A stretch of 20,271 bases of DNA from Desulfuromonadales bacterium (GCA_030630015.1 DAOVNV010000008.1:1-20271); one strand, 5' to 3'. Counted from the first letter of the stretch, positions 7,571-15,655 are shown. The notes: a model not told the origin generated them from the letters alone. Numbers and translations: made by a program.

Positions 7571-7922
7571 CATATTCTCCTCTTCTGAACGAGTTTGATT
7601 TTTGTCGGAACGTACACCATTGACGAACAGAAGAGCAAAAGGTTTACAGGAAAAGTCTTGCAGGGTGTTTTTTTCGTCAGCGGATGCTGTGTGACAGGTT
7701 GGCGGGGCACCATCGTCCAAATAAAATCCGTTGCACACGAATTTGTCCCATTTTCATAACCAAGCGCAATAAAATATGACCATTGGACCAACAACTCTAA
7801 TTTGGCATTCAATTGTTGCCGAAAATCTCCAGGCAAGGTAAACATTGTTCACAGGTTTTTTTGTGCTATAGTCACTGCGACACTACATTAACTCTCGCTA
7901 ACTACCACCCAAGGCCTGCGCC
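7571..7922. other. Intergenic region between divergent secreted-protein and kinase genes
   Basis: About 350 bp separating the small secreted protein (minus) from the sensor kinase (plus). The only feature I can support is the kinase promoter at 7845-7872. The minus-strand frame stays open to 7738 but has no credible start or signal sequence there. No clear promoter for the minus gene was found. Confidence 0.5.
7845..7872 (+). promoter_or_regulatory. Predicted sigma-70 type promoter of sensor kinase gene
   Basis: TTGTTC (7845-7850), a 16-bp spacer and TATAGT (7867-7872), about 50 bp before the GTG start. The -10 box matches 5 of 6 consensus bases. Confidence 0.45.
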
Positions 7923-10196
7923 GTGAAAATTGGACTGAAGATAACGGCCATGGCGATGCTGCCGATCATCTTGACGGCGGTGGTGGTTTTGGGGGTTGCC
8001 CTCTACCAGAAATCAGTCCTGAGCAACTTCTTTGCCGAGGAAATCGACCGGCAGGCGCAAAGTGAAGCACAGAAGATCGTGCAGAGCGTCTACCTGATGT
8101 GTCGTGCGGTTCAGGAGTCGGCGCAACAGGCAGTCAATGCCAACTTGCGAGTTGCCGCCGACATCCTGAAACACAGCGGCCCGGTCTCCTGTGGCCGCCA
8201 AACCGCCACTTGGGAAGCAACCAACCAATTCAGCCAGGAAAAATCCCTTACAAGCCTTCCGCAGTTACTGGTCGGCGGGAAATGGCTGGGGCAGAACCGC
8301 GACCTCTCCCGGACGACCCCGGTGGTCGACAAGACCAAGGAACTGGTGGGCGGCACCGCGACCATCTTTCAGCGCATGAATCAAGCTGGGGACATGCTGC
8401 GAGTCGCCACCAACGTTACCAATCTCGACGGCAGCCGCGCTATCGGCACGTTCATCCCCGCCGCTGAACCGAACGGCACACCCAACCAGGTGGTGCAGAC
8501 ATTGCTGAGCGGTCAAATCTTCCGCGGCCGCGCCTTCGTGGTTAACGCCTGGTACATCACCGCCTACCAGCCAATCTGGAACGCCGACCAAACCGAAGTG
8601 ATCGGAGCCCTGTATGTTGGCGTCGAGCAGGAGAAACTCGAGAGCCTGCGCAAGGGGATCATGGACATCCAGGTCGGCCGGACCGGCTACGTCTGGGTGC
8701 TCGGCGGTCACGGCAAACAACTCGGCCAATATATTATTTCCAAGGATGGTACCCGTGACGGCGAGGTCGTGATCGATTCCAAAGATCGGGCAGGTAATTA
8801 TTTCATGCGCCGCATGATCGACAAGGCGATTGCTCTCTCGCCACCTGGCGAGGGAGCCGATATCCCAGTAGTCTTCGACTGCTACCTGTGGAGGAACCCA
8901 GGTGAGCCAGAGGGTCGCTGCAAGTCGGTGGCAATCACTTATTACGCCCCTTGGGACTGGGTGATCGGCGCTGCTTACTACAAGAGTGATTTTGCCCCCC
9001 TGCAGCAACGCACGACAGAAGCCCTCAACAACATGGCATTATGGGTTAGCTTCGCCGCCCTCTTGATGGTCCTCTTTGCGCCCCCGATCGGCCGTCTGAT
9101 CGTCAAAGTCATCCGCTTGCGGATCGACAGCATCCTCAAATCGGTCAGTGACGTGCTGATTATCACCGACACCCAAGACCGAATCTTTCTTCTCAGCCAG
9201 TCGGCCGAAAAACTCTTCGGTGTCAATCTGAGCAAGGTCGAGTCACTACCTCTGTGCAGTATCATTGAAGATGTGACACTCCGAAGCAAAATTGTTGAGG
9301 TCCTCAAACAGCGCAGAACTGGTGTGCAAATCGACTTCAACTGGTCGGGCCCCAAGCCTGGTCAGCAACGCATCATGCGGGGGCGAACCTCAACGATCCA
9401 GACCCGGAGCGGAAATCTGGTCGGCATGGTCCTCTCCATACACGATGTCACAGGTGAGCAAGAAGTAGAACGTCTGAAGAATGAACTTCTCTCCACTACA
9501 GTTCATGAGCTCAACACTCCGTTGACCGCCATCATCGGCTATTCTGAGTTGATGCTCGACAACCCTGATCAGCCAGTGGCGGAGCACCGTGAAGCGATCA
9601 GCTATATCAACCAGAGGGCCTGGGCCCTGTCCCGCATAGTTCATGACCTGCTTGATGTCAGCCGCATCGAGGCGGGCAAGGAGATCCCGGTGCTTTGTGA
9701 AAAACATGATATCACCGAGATCGTGCACCAGGTATTGCATCACGCACAAAACCTGACCAACAGCCATACTTTCGAAATGGCCCTCCCGAAGGGGCCTGTG
9801 CTATTATCGATCGACCAAGGGAAAATCGAGCAGGCTCTGGAAAACATTCTCAGCAACGCCATCAAATACTCCCCTGAGGGCGGTCCGATCAGCGTCACAG
9901 GGACAATTGAAGAAACAAATTTCCACCTGGCTGTGACCGACACCGGAATCGGAATGATCCCGGAACAACTCTCCAAGATCTTTGACAAGTTCTACCGGGC
10001 AGACAGCTCAAACACAGCGATCTACGGCACAGGTCTCGGCATGACCATTGTCAAAAACATCATAGACGCCCATAGTGGCCGGATCTGGGTAGAGAGCACC
10101 TTCGGCAAAGGGGCAACCGTCCATATCCTGTTGCCGCTGGCCGCTACAGAATCCGAAGCCGACAGTTCATCTTCTGCCCGACAAAATCATTCTTGA
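7923..10196 (+). CDS. Membrane sensor histidine kinase: Cache_3/Cache_2 - PAS - HisKA - HATPase (orphan)
   Basis: A 757-residue kinase that probably senses a small molecule outside the inner membrane and passes phosphate to a response regulator. TM1 is at about 7-27, followed by a large periplasmic Cache_3-Cache_2 type region (about 60-365; GGTATIFQRM, RVATNV, GRAFVVNAWYITAYQPI, VIGALYVGV, RTGYVWVLGG). TM2 is at about 370-392, with no evident HAMP domain. A PAS domain spans about 400-515. The H-box VHELNTPLTAI holds His528, followed by N-box NILSNAIKYSP, G1 DTGIGM, F-box FDKFYRAD and G2 GTGLGMTIVKNII. All catalytic boxes are intact. The GTG start has AAGG 8 nt upstream. No response regulator lies next to it, so the partner is unknown; an HWE or chemotaxis role is not supported. 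Confidence 0.93.
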   Translation: MKIGLKITAMAMLPIILTAVVVLGVALYQKSVLSNFFAEEIDRQAQSEAQKIVQSVYLMCRAVQESAQQAVNANLRVAADILKHSGPVSCGRQTATWEATNQFSQEKSLTSLPQLLVGGKWLGQNRDLSRTTPVVDKTKELVGGTATIFQRMNQAGDMLRVATNVTNLDGSRAIGTFIPAAEPNGTPNQVVQTLLSGQIFRGRAFVVNAWYITAYQPIWNADQTEVIGALYVGVEQEKLESLRKGIMDIQVGRTGYVWVLGGHGKQLGQYIISKDGTRDGEVVIDSKDRAGNYFMRRMIDKAIALSPPGEGADIPVVFDCYLWRNPGEPEGRCKSVAITYYAPWDWVIGAAYYKSDFAPLQQRTTEALNNMALWVSFAALLMVLFAPPIGRLIVKVIRLRIDSILKSVSDVLIITDTQDRIFLLSQSAEKLFGVNLSKVESLPLCSIIEDVTLRSKIVEVLKQRRTGVQIDFNWSGPKPGQQRIMRGRTSTIQTRSGNLVGMVLSIHDVTGEQEVERLKNELLSTTVHELNTPLTAIIGYSELMLDNPDQPVAEHREAISYINQRAWALSRIVHDLLDVSRIEAGKEIPVLCEKHDITEIVHQVLHHAQNLTNSHTFEMALPKGPVLLSIDQGKIEQALENILSNAIKYSPEGGPISVTGTIEETNFHLAVTDTGIGMIPEQLSKIFDKFYRADSSNTAIYGTGLGMTIVKNIIDAHSGRIWVESTFGKGATVHILLPLAATESEADSSSSARQNHS

Positions 10197-10398
10197 ACTG
10201 AACGTGCGAGATGATCGAGCAGTAGACATCCATCAGCTGTTTTTTTCATCATCTGAGCTGCTCGCCCTGGCAAGATACCCGATCACGGCATCGATATGAG
10301 CATAGTCCGTATCAAGTTTGGGAAGGCCTGTTGAATAAATGGAGAGCTACATATGCGCTCTCGATAAATCGTTTGCCGAAGATGAGACTGATTCAGAT

Positions 10399-10752
10399 TT
10401 AATCCAGAGTGTGAAGCTTCTCTCCCACGGCGATGGCGTTGGCGAGAAACATCTGGCGCAAATCTCTTGCCAGTTCATCCCTGGACAAATCCCCTTCGCT
10501 TCTTTGCCGGATTTTTTCCGAGAGCCAGGCGAGGATCTCGACCTGTCGTGCCTTGAGCTCTTCAGGAAACTTCACATCGAAAAAATTCTCGACGAACTGA
10601 AAGTGTGAATTGACGGCCTTGGACAACGCGGTCAGACACAGTTCTTCATCATTCGGGCTGATGGTATTGCAATACAGCGTGATCAGGTTGTCGATCGTGC
10701 GGTGCTGATCATCGATGTCAGGAATTCCTGTGGAAGGGATAGAATGCAACAT
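10399..10752 (-). CDS. Small hemerythrin-like protein with most iron ligands apparently missing
   Basis: A 117-residue helical protein that begins like bacteriohemerythrins: SIPSTGIPDIDDQHRTIDNLITLY matches the family's helix-A pattern with the first ligand (His17). The second helix NSHFQFVENFF keeps His50, but the usual Glu four residues later is Val54, and the following HxxxH helix reads LKARQVEIL with no histidine. A single histidine near the end (His114) is not in a typical HxxxxD setting. Diiron binding and oxygen carriage are therefore unlikely as in the family. ATG at 10752 is chosen with AGGAG 6 nt upstream; an in-frame start at 10791 adds 13 residues without a ribosome site. It is convergent with the sensor kinase. 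Identification is by pattern only. Confidence 0.72.
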   Translation of the reverse strand: MLHSIPSTGIPDIDDQHRTIDNLITLYCNTISPNDEELCLTALSKAVNSHFQFVENFFDVKFPEELKARQVEILAWLSEKIRQRSEGDLSRDELARDLRQMFLANAIAVGEKLHTLD

Positions 10753-10788
10753 ACGGAGCTCCTCGATGAAACTAGCTGAACATGCTAC

Positions 10789-10830
10789 CAAGAGGAACAG
10801 CTTTTACTGCTCTCGGCCCTATTCCTCTTG
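10789..10830 (-). promoter_or_regulatory. Inverted repeat upstream of hemerythrin-like gene
   Basis: A 9-bp perfect inverted repeat, CAAGAGGAA (10789-10797) and TTCCTCTTG (10822-10830), with a 24-nt loop, starts about 37 bp before the ATG. It could be an operator or a 5' leader hairpin. No further support. Confidence 0.3.
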
Positions 10831-11157
10831 ATACGGTAAAAATGCAAACCCGATGCCGACCAGACGCCATCAGGTTCAATCATACCCGAAAACAGACGCC
10901 CCCTCAACACCAAGAACAACTGATTGATTTAACTGACATAACTTGACGACTTGCAGGATTGATGCGCGATACAGGCAAATAACCGTTCGGTTCCCGCGAT
11001 ATAACTTATTATTTAATCCCTTATTTCGATTGATGCCCGGGAATTGTGGACCATTTTACCTTGTTTTGATTTCCCACGTCCCGCCGGTTCTAAAGATTTA
11101 AGAAAAAATGAATTAAATCAAAATTATTATCACTCAGCCGTCACCAGCAAAAAACTC
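10831..11157. other. Intergenic region, nothing recognised
   Basis: About 330 bp between the hemerythrin-like gene start and the TPM lipoprotein stop. The part from 10990 to 11150 is AT-rich. No ORF with a credible start, no clean terminator hairpin for the TPM gene and no tRNA-like fold were seen. Confidence 0.5.
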
Positions 11158-12186
11158 TCACTCCCTCGGAAACCCACGCGAATCAAACCCCCAATCCTCA
11201 AAAGCAAACATATACGAATGCTCCAGATCCCGAAAAAACCACTGGTTGCGGTGATTGAATCCAATAACCCGACTCATGGTCGCAAAATCAAGCTGCCAAC
11301 CATACGGTGAATGCTGCAGCAGGTAAGGCGCGTTGCCGCGCATCCCGGGCGGACACCGCACGACAGCATAATTATCGTCCACCAGCTCTTCCCCAACATC
11401 CAGAGTCTCGATCACGCTTTTGAGTTCACTGGCCTGCTGTGCGTCAGTGACCAGCCATTGACGGAAAAATTCGCGGGTCTCCGGAGTGTAGATGGGCAGA
11501 TCTGGATCCTTGACTTGCTCACGCAGCGCCTGCTCGTAAGCCAACAAGGTCTTTCTGGGGCTCGCATCTGGAGCAAACATCGCGGGTTCGGCAACCGCCA
11601 TCTTCTGCGGCGCACCGGAGCCGATCTCAACCCGGATTTTGGCTCCGCCACCACCACTCAGATGCTCCAGACGTTGCACATCAGATGCATCACCCTCGGG
11701 ATGCACCAAAGCCTCGGCAACCAGCAGTTCCACAGTCGCCTCCAGTCCAGCGCCAACCCGGTTGGCCTGAAAGAATGGGACCATCTGTTCCCGCTCGACA
11801 CGACTGATCAGCAGATCGGTAAAGACCGACTCAAGATCGAAACCGACCTCAAGGCGCACCTGGTGTCCCAACGGATCGACCAGCAGCAGCAAACCGCGCG
11901 CTGCGCTGGCCTTTTCACCAAGCCGGTGCTTGTCAAACAATTCGACAGCCAGGGCGTCGATGTCAGCAGTGAGCTGGTCAAGGATAGTCACCTGCAGGTG
12001 GATATCGAGATCTTCGAACAGTCGTTGATGGTAGGTGACAATCCGTTCCTGCTGTTTTTCGTTCAGCAGCCCGGCCTGGTCATCGAGAAAATGGGGCGTA
12101 GAAGAAGATTTGTCGCGGCAGGCAGACAGCAACAGCAGGACAAGTAGAAACGTGGGAAGGATGGTTCGACAACAGGGCCTCAGCAT
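11158..12186 (-). CDS. TPM-domain lipoprotein
   Basis: A 342-residue lipoprotein. A hydrophobic signal ends in the lipobox LLSAC (Cys23). The TPM domain (YgcG/Psb32 family, roughly residues 30-165) shows FLDDQAGLLNEKQQERI, LFDKHRLGEKASAARGLLLLV and VRLEVGFDLESVFTD, all typical of that fold. TPM domains are found in envelope quality-control and repair proteins, but activities differ and none is assigned here. The C-terminal half (about 170-342) contains a Gly-rich hinge (SGGGG) and an unrecognised domain ending in WFFRDLEHSYMFAFEDWGF. Unlike YgcG-type proteins there is no C-terminal transmembrane Gly-rich tail. ATG at 12186 is preferred; a GTG at 12192 is also possible. It follows the SseB-like gene by about 20 nt, so the two are probably cotranscribed. 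Confidence 0.82.
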   Translation of the reverse strand: MLRPCCRTILPTFLLVLLLLSACRDKSSSTPHFLDDQAGLLNEKQQERIVTYHQRLFEDLDIHLQVTILDQLTADIDALAVELFDKHRLGEKASAARGLLLLVDPLGHQVRLEVGFDLESVFTDLLISRVEREQMVPFFQANRVGAGLEATVELLVAEALVHPEGDASDVQRLEHLSGGGGAKIRVEIGSGAPQKMAVAEPAMFAPDASPRKTLLAYEQALREQVKDPDLPIYTPETREFFRQWLVTDAQQASELKSVIETLDVGEELVDDNYAVVRCPPGMRGNAPYLLQHSPYGWQLDFATMSRVIGFNHRNQWFFRDLEHSYMFAFEDWGFDSRGFPRE

Positions 12187-12207
12187 ATCCACAACCCGTT
12201 CCGGAGA

Positions 12208-12642
12208 TTAATCCTCGCTCTCACCGACCTGCTTGCCAATCTCTGTTTTGCACTGTCCGACCACGCTCTTGATCCAGACAATTTCTTCGGGGACAAACTG
12301 CTTGGCGTGCTCGGTTCCGACATTCATTGCCCAGTAAAGGTCCGGTGCCGAAAACTCCGAGATCATATGCCCGTGCACCGTCAGGAAGGGCACGTCTTTC
12401 TCTGCCCATGACTTCAGGCGCGGCTCGGTATCGAACAGCATCAGGTAGTTCAATCCGTCCACTTCAACGATCATTGGCACACTGACATCCTCTTCCGGCC
12501 CGGACTCTTCAATTTCGACCTTTTCCTTGACGGTGGGGACATAAAAGACGGTATTCAGGAAAAGGTCGTAAAACTGCGACTGGTATTTTGCATCTCCCGG
12601 GTTTCCCCGGAAATCTCCCAGTGCTTGATCAAGTTCAGTCAT
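12208..12642 (-). CDS. SseB-like N-terminal domain protein
   Basis: A 144-residue acidic cytosolic protein resembling the SseB N-terminal domain family: TELDQALGDFRGNP near the start, FYDLFLNTVFYVPT, then VDGLNYLMLFDTEPRLKSWAE and a strand/helix region ending VPEEIVWIKSVV. Members are widespread small proteins, often of unknown job, and the link to type III secretion applies to a few only. There are no secretion genes here. ATG at 12642 is chosen because AAGGAG lies 8 nt upstream; an extension to 12687 has no ribosome site. It is the first gene of a pair with the TPM lipoprotein. Confidence 0.75.
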   Translation of the reverse strand: MTELDQALGDFRGNPGDAKYQSQFYDLFLNTVFYVPTVKEKVEIEESGPEEDVSVPMIVEVDGLNYLMLFDTEPRLKSWAEKDVPFLTVHGHMISEFSAPDLYWAMNVGTEHAKQFVPEEIVWIKSVVGQCKTEIGKQVGESED

Positions 12643-12778
12643 CCGGACAACTCCTTCAATGGGACGGCGGTAGCAAAAAAATCCCACAGCTCACGGGTTA
12701 AATGAACAGCAATTCGCGGTGATTGTAGCGGAGAAGGAGGCGAAGAACAAGTGTTGGCGCCGGGTGGGCACATCTCTC

Positions 12779-12815
12779 AAAAAAGAGGCAGGGGGCTTCT
12801 GATGAAAGCCCCCTG
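12779..12815 (-). terminator. Rho-independent terminator of the zinc-ribbon gene
   Basis: A 10-bp perfect stem (12789-12798 with 12806-12815, CAGGGGGCTT) with a 7-nt loop. Read on the minus strand it is followed by CCTCTTTTTT ending at 12779. It begins about 14 bp beyond the zinc-ribbon stop codon. Confidence 0.88.
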
Positions 12816-12829
12816 TGAACACTGTCGAA

Positions 12830-13321
12830 TCAGTAGGATTTTCTGAAAAGCGTCTTGTGGCATTTCGGACAAGGCGGGATGCGAACCGTCGACTTCATAT
12901 GCATCTCGGCACCGCAATCCTTGCAGGTCAAAGTGCCGGGACTGGTGATCTCCCCGGTTTTGAACTCCAGGGTTTTCTCCGTCTTCTGAGCCAGGTCACT
13001 CAGGGCATCCGCCGTGCTGGTCAGGATCCTGGAGAAGACACTCTGAACCCCGGCAGCCACACGATGGGGATCAACCGACTGCCTGACCGCTTCACTAGCC
13101 TTCCCGGCGTTCTCAACCAGGTCCCGACGCACGTAGGAAGCCACCTTATCCATCTGTTCGCCGGAGAAGTTGCCGGCCTTGGACAACTCCTCTTTGGCTT
13201 TTTTCAAAGCCTCATCAAGGGTTTTTTTGCCCTCTTCCAGCAATTCCGCGGTTCGGTTGGCCAGCTTTTCGTACAATCCAACCTCTTGTTGCTCGTTATT
13301 ACTGTCTTTCTGTTCCGTCAT
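12830..13321 (-). CDS. YbeL-like (DUF1451) zinc-ribbon protein
   Basis: A 163-residue protein with a long charged helical N-terminal part (about 15-120, ELLEEGKKTLDEALKKAKEEL, coiled-coil-like) and a C-terminal zinc ribbon with two CxxC pairs: Cys133/Cys136 (CKDC) and Cys151/Cys154 (CPKC). The layout, with KTGEITSPGTLTCKDCG joining helix and ribbon, matches the E. coli YbeL / DUF1451 family, whose function is not established. The start is secure: AAGGAG is 8 nt before ATG at 13321. It is a single gene with its own terminator and is divergent from the CigR-like lipoprotein gene. Confidence 0.85.
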   Translation of the reverse strand: MTEQKDSNNEQQEVGLYEKLANRTAELLEEGKKTLDEALKKAKEELSKAGNFSGEQMDKVASYVRRDLVENAGKASEAVRQSVDPHRVAAGVQSVFSRILTSTADALSDLAQKTEKTLEFKTGEITSPGTLTCKDCGAEMHMKSTVRIPPCPKCHKTLFRKSY

Positions 13322-13514
13322 GGGACACTCTCCTTTACCCGAGGCTCATCGCTCACTCAGCAACTTTTTTCTGATCCATCCGACGCCTAATCCATTATTT
13401 TAAATGCTACCATAAAGTTGGCAGTTTGGAGGAAGATTTAAAAAGTTCAAATCACTAAAATATCTGGTAAGCTTCCAACAGTAGCAACAGACACTTATTC
13501 ATGGGAGAGAACAG

Positions 13515-13943
13515 ATGACGAATACATTCAGATGGGCTTTACTGACCTGCATTTTCGCCGTTGTCCTGGGTGGCTGCGTGAATGCCCCCTACAGCACATC
13601 CGGCAGGGTCGTGGTCCAGGGCGATCACGGCATGATCGACATCGCGTTCAGCGATCATGACCGCGAACTGCTCCGCGAACATTACGGCTACAAACATAAA
13701 TCGAAGCACAAGCATCTGCCGCCAGGCCTCGCCAAAAAGGACAAGCTGCCGCCGGGGCTGCAAAAGCAACTGGTACGGCGCGGCGAGCTGCCACCCGGCC
13801 TGCAGTATCGCCGGCTACCCAACGAACTGGACCGGCGTCTGTCGCGCATCCCGGACGGCTATGCGCGCGCCATGATCGGCGGCAGTTTTGTTCTCTTCAA
13901 CGAGAACACCCGGGTAATTTTCGACGTCATCCACGATTTATAG
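13515..13943 (+). CDS. CigR-like (RcnB/CigR family) lipoprotein with LPPGL repeats
   Basis: A 142-residue exported protein with a signal peptide and lipobox LGGC (Cys21). The middle region has His/Lys-rich KHKSKHKH followed by three LPPGL units (68-72, 78-82, 92-96) alternating with basic stretches, and ends with SRIPDGYARAMIGGSFVLFNENTRVIFDVIHDL. The LPPGLAKK-type repeats and the IGG..VL....T..I.D.I.D ending are the hallmarks of CigR/RcnB-like proteins. Salmonella CigR is an anti-virulence factor, but that role does not transfer here; envelope location is the safe statement. GGAGAG precedes the ATG by 5 nt. It is a single gene, divergent from the zinc-ribbon gene and convergent with sthA. 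Confidence 0.8.
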   Translation: MTNTFRWALLTCIFAVVLGGCVNAPYSTSGRVVVQGDHGMIDIAFSDHDRELLREHYGYKHKSKHKHLPPGLAKKDKLPPGLQKQLVRRGELPPGLQYRRLPNELDRRLSRIPDGYARAMIGGSFVLFNENTRVIFDVIHDL

Positions 13944-14057
13944 ACAACATCCGTCTCCACGCGCTGATGGTCAGACCTCGTCGGGCTTTGCGTTCAGACT
14001 CAGTATGGAAAAAATCGGTACAAAATTGATAAAGACCCCGGGAAACGTTCGAACCGT

Positions 14058-15455
14058 TCATAATCGGTTGTAGCCGTTAAACGCCGCAACCCGATAAGCT
14101 TCCGCCAGGGTGGGATAGTTGAACGTGGTATTGAAGAAGTAGGTAATCCTGTTATGTGGCGCAGGCTGTGCCATGAGGGCCTGTCCGATATGCAGGATTT
14201 CGGCCGCATTGTGGCCGAAACAGTGGATGCCGAGCAGTTCCAGCGTTTCACAGTGAAACAACAGTTTCAGCATGCCGGCCCGGCAGTCTACGATCTGGCC
14301 GCGGGCAAGATTGCGGAAAAATGCGCGGCCGACTTCGTAAGGCACATGCTGCTCGGTCAGTTCCCGTTCAGTCTGACCGATGCAGCTGATTTCCGGCGAG
14401 GTGTAGATGCCGGTCGGGATGTTGCTGACCAGGTGCTCATCGCAACGGCCTTCCGTGATGTGGATGCCCGCAAAACGGCCCTGGTCATAGGCTGCGCTGG
14501 CCAGGTTGGGAAACCCGATGATGTCGCCAACCGCATAAATGTGCGACTGTGGCAGGGTCTGATAAGCGTCATTGACGGCGATGTTGCCGCGATGGTCCGC
14601 CTCGATCCCCAGGTTTTCAAGTCCCAGCCCATCCGAATTGCCGGTACGGCCATTGGCCCAGAGCAGCAGATCCGACTTGATTTTCTTGCCGCTGGACAAG
14701 TGTAGGACGACTGCGTCGTCAGACGCCTCGACCCGCTCGTATTCCTCGTTGTGGCGGATCAGGATGCCCAGTTCATCAGCCATGTGGTAGCTGAGCGCGT
14801 TGCTGATCTCATCGTCCAGGTACTCCAGCAGGCGGCCGCGCGTATTCACCAAATTCACCCGGACACCAAGGTTCCTGAACGCCGAGGCGTATTCACTGCC
14901 GATAACACCTGCCCCGTAAACGGTCAAACTGTTGGGCAGTTCCCGCATCTCCAGAACCGTGTCGCTGTCCACGATGCGCGGATGATCGAAGTCGACATCG
15001 TCCGGACGGTAGGGATGCGACCCGGGGGCAATCACAAAATGACCGGCCGTCAACTTGCGCAGAATGCCCGAGCCATCGTCAACTTCCAGAGTATGGGGAT
15101 CAACGAAACGGGCAAAGCCTTCGATAACTTCAATGTTGTTGCGAATATAAAACCCTTCCCGTTCGCGCACCTGACGGGACACCACATCATCCACGATTTG
15201 CATCAGGTCCCCGACCGAGGCTTTCAGGTTATGAGCTACCCGCTCGAAAAGACGGTTTTTCTTGAAGGCCGAGAACTGACGGACCACTTGAATCAGCGCC
15301 TTGCTCGGGATGGTTCCCCAGTGCGTGCAGCCTCCCCCCACCAGACCATGACTTTCCACCACGGCCACCGATTTGCCGGCTTTCGCCAGCTTGATCGAAG
15401 CGCCCTCGCCGCCAGGCCCGCTGCCAATCACGATCACGTCAAAAACGTTATTCAT
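14058..15455 (-). CDS. sthA: Soluble pyridine nucleotide transhydrogenase
   Basis: A 465-residue cytosolic FAD enzyme that moves hydride between NADPH and NAD+; E. coli SthA has 466 residues. The FAD motif is VIGSGPGGEGA near the N-terminus. The sequence GGGCTHWGTIPSKAL replaces the CxxxxC redox disulfide of dihydrolipoamide dehydrogenases, which is diagnostic for SthA. The NAD(P) motif is YGAGVIGSEYASAF, the second FAD motif is IYAVGDIIGFP, and the C-terminal dimer region is HCFGHNAAEILHIGQ. ATG at 15455 has AGGA 9 nt upstream; an extension to 15503 only adds a Cys-rich stretch and is not used. A MITE lies 54 bp upstream, so the promoter must be in the short remaining gap, in the element, or shared with hisN. 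Confidence 0.95.
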   Translation of the reverse strand: MNNVFDVIVIGSGPGGEGASIKLAKAGKSVAVVESHGLVGGGCTHWGTIPSKALIQVVRQFSAFKKNRLFERVAHNLKASVGDLMQIVDDVVSRQVREREGFYIRNNIEVIEGFARFVDPHTLEVDDGSGILRKLTAGHFVIAPGSHPYRPDDVDFDHPRIVDSDTVLEMRELPNSLTVYGAGVIGSEYASAFRNLGVRVNLVNTRGRLLEYLDDEISNALSYHMADELGILIRHNEEYERVEASDDAVVLHLSSGKKIKSDLLLWANGRTGNSDGLGLENLGIEADHRGNIAVNDAYQTLPQSHIYAVGDIIGFPNLASAAYDQGRFAGIHITEGRCDEHLVSNIPTGIYTSPEISCIGQTERELTEQHVPYEVGRAFFRNLARGQIVDCRAGMLKLLFHCETLELLGIHCFGHNAAEILHIGQALMAQPAPHNRITYFFNTTFNYPTLAEAYRVAAFNGYNRL

Positions 15456-15500
15456 ACAGCAACATCCTGTTAGAGGTGGAAAGCAATATTGTTTGGTTTT

Positions 15501-15508
15501 CACTTTTT
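15501..15508. repeat. Left target-site duplication of MITE
   Basis: CACTTTTT directly before the GTAA end of the element, identical to 15642-15649. Confidence 0.88.
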
Positions 15509-15641
15509 GTAACTATTCAGCTGTCTGACTAACCGCACAGCATGTGGGCTATAGCTGTTGCCTGCGGGAAGTTAAGTGACAACATTGGACGCAGGCAATG
15601 GCTGTAGTCCACATGCCCTCGCTGAGATGCTGAATGGTTAC
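15509..15641. mobile_element. 133-bp palindromic MITE with GTAA...TTAC ends, IS66-like
   Basis: Nearly the whole element is one inverted repeat. The outer arms are GTAACTATTCAGC and GCTGAATGGTTAC (one mismatch); inner arms of 27 nt (15542-15568 with 15589-15615, starting GCATGTGG and ending GCCTGCG) pair with only four wobble-type differences. A short loop of about 20 nt lies in the middle. It is flanked by perfect 8-bp direct repeats (CACTTTTT). GTAA ends with 8-bp duplications are known for the IS66 family, so this is probably a non-autonomous relative moved in trans. It contains no ORF of note. It sits 14 bp past the hisN stop and 54 bp before the sthA start. Confidence 0.88.
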
Positions 15642-15649
15642 CACTTTTT
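15642..15649. repeat. Right target-site duplication of MITE
   Basis: CACTTTTT directly after the TTAC end of the element, identical to 15501-15508. Confidence 0.88.
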
Positions 15650-15655
15650 ATCGAT

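Noticed and set aside
8265..9008. Minus-strand open frame inside the sensor kinase
   Set aside because: It falls within the clearly conserved Cache region of the kinase on the plus strand and has no ribosome site.
10209..10264. Pairs of short complementary words (agatgat/atcatct, cgagcag/ctgctcg) after the kinase gene
   Set aside because: The two pairs are in crossed order and cannot form one hairpin; each alone has a long loop and no T run placed as a terminator needs.
10339..10608. Plus-strand frame beyond the kinase that overlaps the hemerythrin-like gene
   Set aside because: The minus frame has a strong ribosome site and a family pattern; the plus frame has neither.
11311..12147. Long plus-strand open frame opposite the TPM lipoprotein
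   Set aside because: The minus frame has a signal peptide, lipobox and TPM domain, while the plus frame shows no family features.
14751..15473. Plus-strand open frame opposite sthA
   Set aside because: The minus strand encodes full-length SthA with all motifs; the plus frame is a shadow.
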